From contig JANOBJ010000096.1 in NCBI GenBank assembly GCA_031411575.1, forward strand, positions 1-10,959: a stretch of 10,959 nt of DNA, read 5' to 3'. Position numbers and translations under genes: made by a program. This document shows, piece by piece, positions 7,136 through 10,959 of the stretch (position 1 is the stretch's first letter; every line of letters starts with the position of its first letter). The notes beneath the pieces were generated by a model. It saw only the letters and a program-made list of their open reading frames with translations. It ran no database searches and was not told where the DNA came from. The DNA comes from JANOBJ01 sp031411575 (GTDB taxonomy: Bacteria > Pseudomonadota > Gammaproteobacteria > Burkholderiales > Burkholderiaceae_C).

Positions 7136-8668
7136 TCAGCCAGCGGCCGGCAGCATCAGCGTCACATCGGTGCCCATGCCCAGCGCGCTGTCCACCCGCA
7201 CCGTGCCGCCATGCAGCTCGGCGATGCGCTTGACGATGGCCAGGCCCAGCCCTTTGCCGCCCTCGCCGGTGGCCGGGGCCACGCTCTGGCGGCTTTGGTA
7301 GAAACGGTCAAACAGGTGCGGCAAATCCGCCGCGGCGATGCCGGGGCCGCTGTCGCGCACGCACACCGCCACGGTGTTGCCTTCGCGCGCGGCTTCCAGC
7401 GTGACGGTGGCGCCAGCCGGGCAGAACTTGAGCGCGTTGTCCACCAGGTTGGCCACGGCGCGCTCCAGCAGTTCGATGTCCACCGCCGCCAGCGCGGGCT
7501 CGTGCACGCCGCCGGCCTTGATCTGCACGCCCTGGCGCGCGGCGCGCTCGGCAAAGCGCATGGCCACGTCGTCCAGCAGTTCGCCCACGTCCAGCACCTC
7601 GGTCTTGAGCTTGAAAGCGGGTTCGTCCAGCCGCGCCAGATCACCCAGGCTTTGCACCAGCCGCGCGGCGTTGCGGGTGTTGCGCAGCGCCACTTCCAGC
7701 AGCTGCCGGTCGGCCTCGCGCGCGGGTTCGCCGGCCCAGCGGTTGTCCAGCGTTTCCAGGCAGGCGGTGGTGGCGGTGAGCGGCGAGCGCAGGTCGTGCG
7801 ACAGATTGCTCACGCCTTCGCGGCGGAAGTGGTCGAGCCGGCGCAAGGTGTCCCACTGCGTGCGCAGCGTCTGCAGCATGGCGCCGATGCCGCGCGCCAG
7901 CTGGCCAAATTCGTCGCGCGCGGTCGCGTCGGGCAGGGCGATGGTGGTGGCCGCGCCGGCCGATGGGCGGGTGGCAGCGCCCGACGCCAGACCTTCCAGC
8001 CCCTCGCGCGTGACGGCGCCGACCGATGCGGTCAGCCGCGCCAGGGGCCGCGTGACGGCCGCCGTGACCCAGGCGGCCAGCAGCGTGGCCAGCGCCACCA
8101 CCACCAGCACCAGCACCAGCGCGGGCTGGGCAAAAGTGCCCTGGATGGCGGCCAGCCGGCCCTCGGGCAGGGCGCGCGGGCGGCTCACCAGGTACAGGTA
8201 GCCGCCGGTCGTCGCGTCCGAGCGGATCACCGCGCGGCGCAGCGGCTTGGCGGCCACCACTGCCCGCGCGTCCATGCGCTCGGGGTCGTCGCCCAGCACG
8301 TAGGGCATGGGTTCAGCGCCAGCCGCCTGCATCACCGGCGCCAGCGCCACCTTGAAGCCCGGTGGCAGACTGGCGTCGCCGGTGGACGTGATCACCTTGC
8401 CCTGCACGTCCAGCAGGTACAGCTGGCTGTCGGGCTCGTACAGCACCAGGTTGCGCAGGAAGGCGTTGAACTCTTCGGGAAACCGCTCCTGCATGGTCAG
8501 GATGTCGTCGTGCTGCGCCACCACGCGCTTGAGGAAGGCGTCGGCGCGGTAGTAGGCCGATTCATGCTCGAAGCGCTCGAACGCCAGCAGCACAGCCGCC
8601 ACAACGCCGATGGCCGTCAGCAATCCTGTAACAAAGATCGTCAGCGCGATCTTGGCGCGAACGGTCAA
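7136..8668 (-). CDS. Two-component sensor histidine kinase
   Basis: This is a 510-residue membrane sensor kinase. Topology: transmembrane helix 1 at about 7-29, a periplasmic sensor of about 150 residues that matches no domain I recognise, transmembrane helix 2 at about 182-203, a HAMP-like linker from about 204 stretched by an Ala/Thr-rich insert (229-250), and then the kinase core. The H-box is SNLSHDLRSPL with His291 as phosphoacceptor. ATP-binding boxes follow: N NLVDNALKF (407-415), G1 DSGPGI (439-444), F FDRFYQ (453-458) and G2 GKGLGLAIVK (471-480). All key residues are present, so the enzyme should be active on the adjacent regulator. The start is TTG 8668: no ATG or GTG lies near it in frame, the next Met is residue 59, and the first membrane helix needs this N-terminus. 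The signal sensed is unknown. The upstream gap is entirely repeat sequence. Confidence 0.93.
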   Translation of the reverse strand: MTVRAKIALTIFVTGLLTAIGVVAAVLLAFERFEHESAYYRADAFLKRVVAQHDDILTMQERFPEEFNAFLRNLVLYEPDSQLYLLDVQGKVITSTGDASLPPGFKVALAPVMQAAGAEPMPYVLGDDPERMDARAVVAAKPLRRAVIRSDATTGGYLYLVSRPRALPEGRLAAIQGTFAQPALVLVLVVVALATLLAAWVTAAVTRPLARLTASVGAVTREGLEGLASGAATRPSAGAATTIALPDATARDEFGQLARGIGAMLQTLRTQWDTLRRLDHFRREGVSNLSHDLRSPLTATTACLETLDNRWAGEPAREADRQLLEVALRNTRNAARLVQSLGDLARLDEPAFKLKTEVLDVGELLDDVAMRFAERAARQGVQIKAGGVHEPALAAVDIELLERAVANLVDNALKFCPAGATVTLEAAREGNTVAVCVRDSGPGIAAADLPHLFDRFYQSRQSVAPATGEGGKGLGLAIVKRIAELHGGTVRVDSALGMGTDVTLMLPAAG

Positions 8669-8752
8669 GTGTGGCCCCCACGCTCCCCCACGCGGTGTGG
8701 GTCGCTGCCCCCCGCGGGGGCGCGAGCTGGCTTGGGGCGGCCCGGCGCGGCG
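8669..8752. repeat. GC-rich palindromic intergenic repeat (REP-like)
   Basis: This sequence fills the whole gap between the regulator stop and the kinase start. It contains a tandem CCCCCACGC (8675-8683 and 8685-8693), a perfect 12-base palindrome CCCCCGCGGGGG (8709-8720), and the tail CTTGGGGCGGCCCGGCG (8731-8747). From memory, this order (GTGTGGCCCCCACGCT, a CCCCC...GGGGG hairpin, then TTGGGGCGGCCCGGCG) is a very common dispersed repeat in Comamonadaceae genomes. Only one copy is in the window, so the dispersed nature is knowledge rather than observation. Confidence 0.6.
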
Positions 8753-8753
8753 C

Positions 8754-9473
8754 TCAAGGCACTTCCCGCATCTTGTACCCCGCGCCGCGCACGGTCAGGA
8801 TGAGTTCGGGTTTGAGCGGGTCGGATTCGAGCTTGGCGCGCAGGCGGTTGATGTGGGTGGTCACCGTGTGCTCGTAGCCGTCGTGGGTGTAGCCCCAGAC
8901 CGCGTTGAGCAGCTGCCCGCGCGAAAACACATGCCCCGGGTGCTGCGCAAAGTGCAGCAGCAGATCAAACTCCAGCGCGGTGAAATCGAGCGCCTGGCCG
9001 CGCACGCGGGCCTGGCGTTTCACCGGCAGGATTTCCAGCTCGCCATTGACCAGGCTGCTGGGCTGGCTCTGGGCCGCCGTCTGCTGGGCGGCCTGGGCGG
9101 CGCGCAGCAGCTCGGCGCGGCGCAGCAGCGCCTTCACGCGGGCCAGCAGCTCGGCCAGCGAGAACGGCTTGGTCAGGTAGTCGTCGGCGCCCAGCTCCAG
9201 GCCGAGCACACGGTCCAGCTCGGTCGATTTGGCGGTGAGCATCAGGATCGGGGTGCTGGTGCCGCGGGCGCGCAGGGTCTTGCACAGGTCCAGCCCGTCC
9301 ATGCCCGGCATCATCAAGTCGAGGATCAGCAGGTCGTTGGGCGCTTCGGTCTGCAGCGCCAGCGCCTGCAGGCCATCGGGCGCTTCCGTCACGGCATAAC
9401 CCGCGCCGCGCAGGTTCAACGCGAGCAGGTTCCGGATATCGGTCTGGTCTTCGGCTACGAGGATGCGCTTCAT
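8754..9473 (-). CDS. OmpR/PhoB-family response regulator
   Basis: This is a 239-residue transcription factor with an N-terminal receiver and a C-terminal winged helix. In the receiver, the acidic pair Glu8-Asp9 lies in VAEDQ, Asp52 in ILDLMMPG is the phosphoacceptor, Thr80 in MLTAKS and Lys102 in LTKPF complete the switch, and D-D in GADDYL is typical. An Ala/Gln-rich linker leads to the DNA-binding domain with FTALEFDLL, VFSRGQLL, HTVTTHINRLRAKLE and ILTVRGAGYKM, all OmpR hallmarks. I prefer ATG 9473 (MKRILVAEDQ) because GTGGA precedes it at a workable distance and the family starts there; ATG 9488, five codons upstream, has no ribosome site but cannot be excluded. The gene is first of a leftward pair with the sensor kinase and divergent from the sigma factor gene. 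Target genes are unknown. Confidence 0.94.
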   Translation of the reverse strand: MKRILVAEDQTDIRNLLALNLRGAGYAVTEAPDGLQALALQTEAPNDLLILDLMMPGMDGLDLCKTLRARGTSTPILMLTAKSTELDRVLGLELGADDYLTKPFSLAELLARVKALLRRAELLRAAQAAQQTAAQSQPSSLVNGELEILPVKRQARVRGQALDFTALEFDLLLHFAQHPGHVFSRGQLLNAVWGYTHDGYEHTVTTHINRLRAKLESDPLKPELILTVRGAGYKMREVP

Positions 9474-9520
9474 GTTTTCCACGGCCATTGGTCAACGCCG
9501 ACAGCAGGTTCTTACGCAAA

Positions 9521-9537
9521 TGTTATCGGATTGTGAT
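9521..9537. promoter_or_regulatory. Possible direct-repeat site in the divergent promoter region
   Basis: TGTTAT (9521-9526) and TGTGAT (9532-9537) are repeated with an 11-base step, the helical spacing typical of OmpR-family half-sites, in the AT-rich part of the 119-134 base gap between the regulator and sigma factor genes. The repeat is short and degenerate, so autoregulation is only a suggestion. No strong -35/-10 pair is evident on either strand. Confidence 0.2.
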
Positions 9538-9607
9538 GTTGCGCGACGCTGGCGTGAGGTGCGGCGACCACAGTCAAGCCATCGACCACCCCCACAGGAC
9601 CACTGCC

Positions 9608-10174
9608 ATGAACGCCACCCTGCAAACCTCTTTCGCCGCATCTTCCACCGCCGCCAGCGGCGCTGCCCTGGCCGCCAACGCCGCCGGCGCCATCTGCTGG
9701 AGCGAGATGGTGTCGCACCGCAGCTACCTGGTGCGCTTTGCCCAGCGCAAGCTGCACGACCCGATGCTGGCCGAAGACGTGGTGCATGACGTGTTCGAGG
9801 CGGTGATCTCGGGCCGCGCCTCGTTTGCCGGCCGCAGCGCGCTGCGCAGCTGGCTGACCGCCATCCTCAAGAACAAGATGATCGACCTGATCCGCGACCG
9901 CGCCCGCTACCAGGAGCTGGACGCCAGCGCCGAAGACGACGAGGCGCCGCAAATCGAATGCTCCGCCGCCCGCCCGGACGAACTGGCTGAGCAGCGCCAG
10001 CAACTGGCCCAGACGCTGGACCGCATCGAGCACCTGCCCGCCGGCCTGCGCGACGTGATGCAGTGGCGCGTGCTGCACGACGAGCCGACCGAAGTGGTCT
10101 GCGAGCGCCTGTCGATCAGCCAGGACAGCCTGTTCGTGCGCCTGCACCGCGCGCGCAAGCAGCTGCTGTGCTAA
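9608..10174 (+). CDS. ECF-type sigma-70 family RNA polymerase sigma factor
   Basis: This is a 188-residue alternative sigma factor that would direct core RNA polymerase to a small promoter set. Region 2 spans about residues 36-100: the DPMLAEDVVHDVFEAV segment contacts core enzyme, and SALRSWLTAILKNKMIDLIRDRAR is the -10 recognition and melting part. An acidic linker (DASAEDDEAPQIE) leads to region 4 (about 140-188), with LPAGLRDVMQWRVLHD and a helix-turn-helix ending VRLHRARKQLLC for -35 contact. Regions 1.1 and 3 are absent, as expected for the group. The N-terminal 30 residues are Ala/Ser-rich and probably unstructured. The start is ATG 9608, preceded by AGGA; the frame is open further back to 9488, but that extension overlaps the regulator promoter and has no sigma similarity. 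No anti-sigma or zinc-finger gene follows on this strand. Confidence 0.9.
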   Translation: MNATLQTSFAASSTAASGAALAANAAGAICWSEMVSHRSYLVRFAQRKLHDPMLAEDVVHDVFEAVISGRASFAGRSALRSWLTAILKNKMIDLIRDRARYQELDASAEDDEAPQIECSAARPDELAEQRQQLAQTLDRIEHLPAGLRDVMQWRVLHDEPTEVVCERLSISQDSLFVRLHRARKQLLC

Positions 10175-10241
10175 TGCTATTAAATAAATAGCAAACTATG
10201 ACCATCTGATGCGCACAACAGGCATATTTCGTTCAAAAAAT
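10173..10241 (-). repeat. Dispersed intergenic hairpin repeat, copy 2 (inverted)
   Basis: This is the reverse-complement partner of the element at 679-746. The + strand shows the hairpin TGCTATT-AAATA-AATAGCA (10175-10193), then the complement of the shared 18-base block (10188-10205), then a run of six A (10235-10240). The element overlaps the last two bases of the sigma factor TAA. Its stem differs from copy 1 at the innermost pair (T:A against A:T), keeping pairing. It again lies between convergent genes. Confidence 0.8.
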
Positions 10242-10254
10242 GCCTCTGGAAGGC
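10235..10254 (-). terminator. Weak intrinsic terminator of the iron-binding protein gene
   Basis: Read on the minus strand, GCCT-TCCAG-AGGC (10254-10242) is followed by A and six T (10240-10235). It lies about 40 bases after the stop of the leftward iron-transport gene. The stem is only four base pairs, so efficiency is doubtful; the T-run is also the first part of repeat copy 2. Confidence 0.4.
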
Positions 10255-10293
10255 GGTTCCGGCCGGTGATGGCCGCGCCCGCCCGGTGACCGC

Positions 10294-10959
10294 TTACTTG
10301 AAGCCCACGCGGTCCAGCATCTGCTGCACCTTGACCTGATTGGCGCCCACGGCGGCCAGGGGAATGGTTTCGGCCTTGAAGTCGCCGCCGCCGCTCATCG
10401 CCTGCAGGGCCGGGTTGCTGACCTTCACGCCCTTGGCGGTGGGCCATTCGTTGTTGCCGTTGGCGAAGTAGTTCTGCGCCTCGGGGCTGGCCAGGTATTC
10501 GAGGAACTTGACCGCGTTGGCGGTGTTTTTGGCGTTCCTGGCCATCGCGCCGCCCGCGATGTTCAGGTGCGTGCCCCAGCTTGACTGGTTGGGGAACACC
10601 ACACCGACTTTTTCCATCAGTGCCTTGTCCTCGGGGCTGGACGAGCGCATCAGGCGGGCGATGTAGTAGGTGTTGCTGACCGCGATGCCGCATTCACCGG
10701 CGCCCACGGCCTTGATCTGGTCGGTGTCGCCCCCCTTGGGCGCGCGCGCCATGTTGTCCACGATGCCCTTGAGCCAGGCCTCGGCCTTCTGCTCGCCCAG
10801 GTGCTCGGTGACGGCGCCAAACAGGCTCAGGTTGTAGGGGTGCGAGCCCGAGCGCAGGCAGACCTTGCCCTTGTTCTTGGCGTCGGCCAGCTCTTCATAG
10901 GTGTCCACGTCTTCTTTCTTGACCTTGAGCTTGTCGTACACCACCACGCGCGCGCGGGT
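10294..10959 (-). CDS. Iron(III) ABC transporter substrate-binding protein, C-terminal part (5' end outside window)
   Basis: The last 221 residues of a periplasmic ferric-iron-binding protein of the FbpA / AfuA / FutA family are visible. It would capture Fe3+ and hand it to an inner-membrane ABC permease. The visible start TRARVVVYDKLKVKKED corresponds to the family's (T/G)xRARV segment, so the GTG at 10947 is internal and not a start. GDTDQIKAVGAGECG precedes SNTYYIARLM, whose adjacent Tyr-Tyr (codons 10668-10663) are the expected Fe3+ ligands. The C-terminal half has NAVKFLEYLASPEAQNYFA and NNEWP, also family hallmarks, ending in DRVGFK. The signal peptide and any Fur box lie outside the window. 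Permease and ATPase genes are not downstream here, so they would lie upstream or elsewhere. Confidence 0.92.
   Translation of the reverse strand, partial: TRARVVVYDKLKVKKEDVDTYEELADAKNKGKVCLRSGSHPYNLSLFGAVTEHLGEQKAEAWLKGIVDNMARAPKGGDTDQIKAVGAGECGIAVSNTYYIARLMRSSSPEDKALMEKVGVVFPNQSSWGTHLNIAGGAMARNAKNTANAVKFLEYLASPEAQNYFANGNNEWPTAKGVKVSNPALQAMSGGGDFKAETIPLAAVGANQVKVQQMLDRVGFK

Noticed and set aside
7082..8803. Long open frame on the + strand opposite the sensor kinase (573 codons)
   Set aside because: It is the complement of a complete kinase with all motifs. Its translation is a His/Gln/Arg/Ala-rich string without domains, as expected from high GC in the third codon position.
9488..9607. N-terminal extension of the sigma factor to 9488
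   Set aside because: It would run through the divergent promoter region, has no sigma-factor similarity, and ATG 9608 has its own AGGA.
1..10959. CRISPR array, tRNA, rRNA, integrase or transposase
   Set aside because: No regularly spaced repeats, cloverleaf or CCA-type ends, or recognisable mobile-element proteins were seen on either strand.

Overview
The window looks like chromosomal DNA of a GC-rich betaproteobacterium, most likely Comamonadaceae (Acidovorax, Polaromonas, Variovorax or Hydrogenophaga type). The reasons are the very high third-position GC in most genes, the gene families present, and two kinds of intergenic repeat that I recall as typical of that family. The placement comes from memory of such genomes, not from a database search.

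Layout from left to right. The end of an ABC transporter ATPase runs rightward off the left edge (1-654). A short AT-rich gap holds one copy of a hairpin repeat. A long leftward block follows: an RraA-family aldolase-like protein (812-1456), a large lower-GC gene for a DUF4238 / SEC-C protein of unknown function (1755-4196), a lipoprotein-type gamma-glutamyltransferase (4412-6247), an HSD10-like 3-hydroxyacyl-CoA dehydrogenase (6310-7068), and a two-component pair of sensor kinase (7136-8668) and OmpR-type response regulator (8754-9473). Divergent from the regulator is an ECF-like sigma factor (9608-10174). A second, inverted copy of the hairpin repeat begins on its stop codon. The window ends inside a leftward gene for an iron(III)-binding transporter protein (10294-10959).

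The genes do not form one pathway. Regulator and kinase are one regulatory unit, transcribed regulator first. The dehydrogenase probably has its own promoter, because a perfect 16-base palindrome lies 20 bases before its start codon; it resembles the LiuR-type operators of branched-chain amino acid and acyl-CoA catabolism. The gamma-glutamyltransferase lies 62 bases downstream and may be co-transcribed. The DUF4238 / SEC-C gene looks like an inserted accessory gene: lower GC, 215 and 298 bases of unassigned DNA on its two sides, and no functional link to its neighbours.

The best leads are the DUF4238 / SEC-C fusion protein, the palindromic operator before the dehydrogenase, the inverted repeat pair whose stems show a compensatory base-pair change, and the GC-rich repeat that fills the regulator-kinase gap and leaves the kinase with a TTG start. 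I see no CRISPR array, tRNA, rRNA, transposase or integrase.
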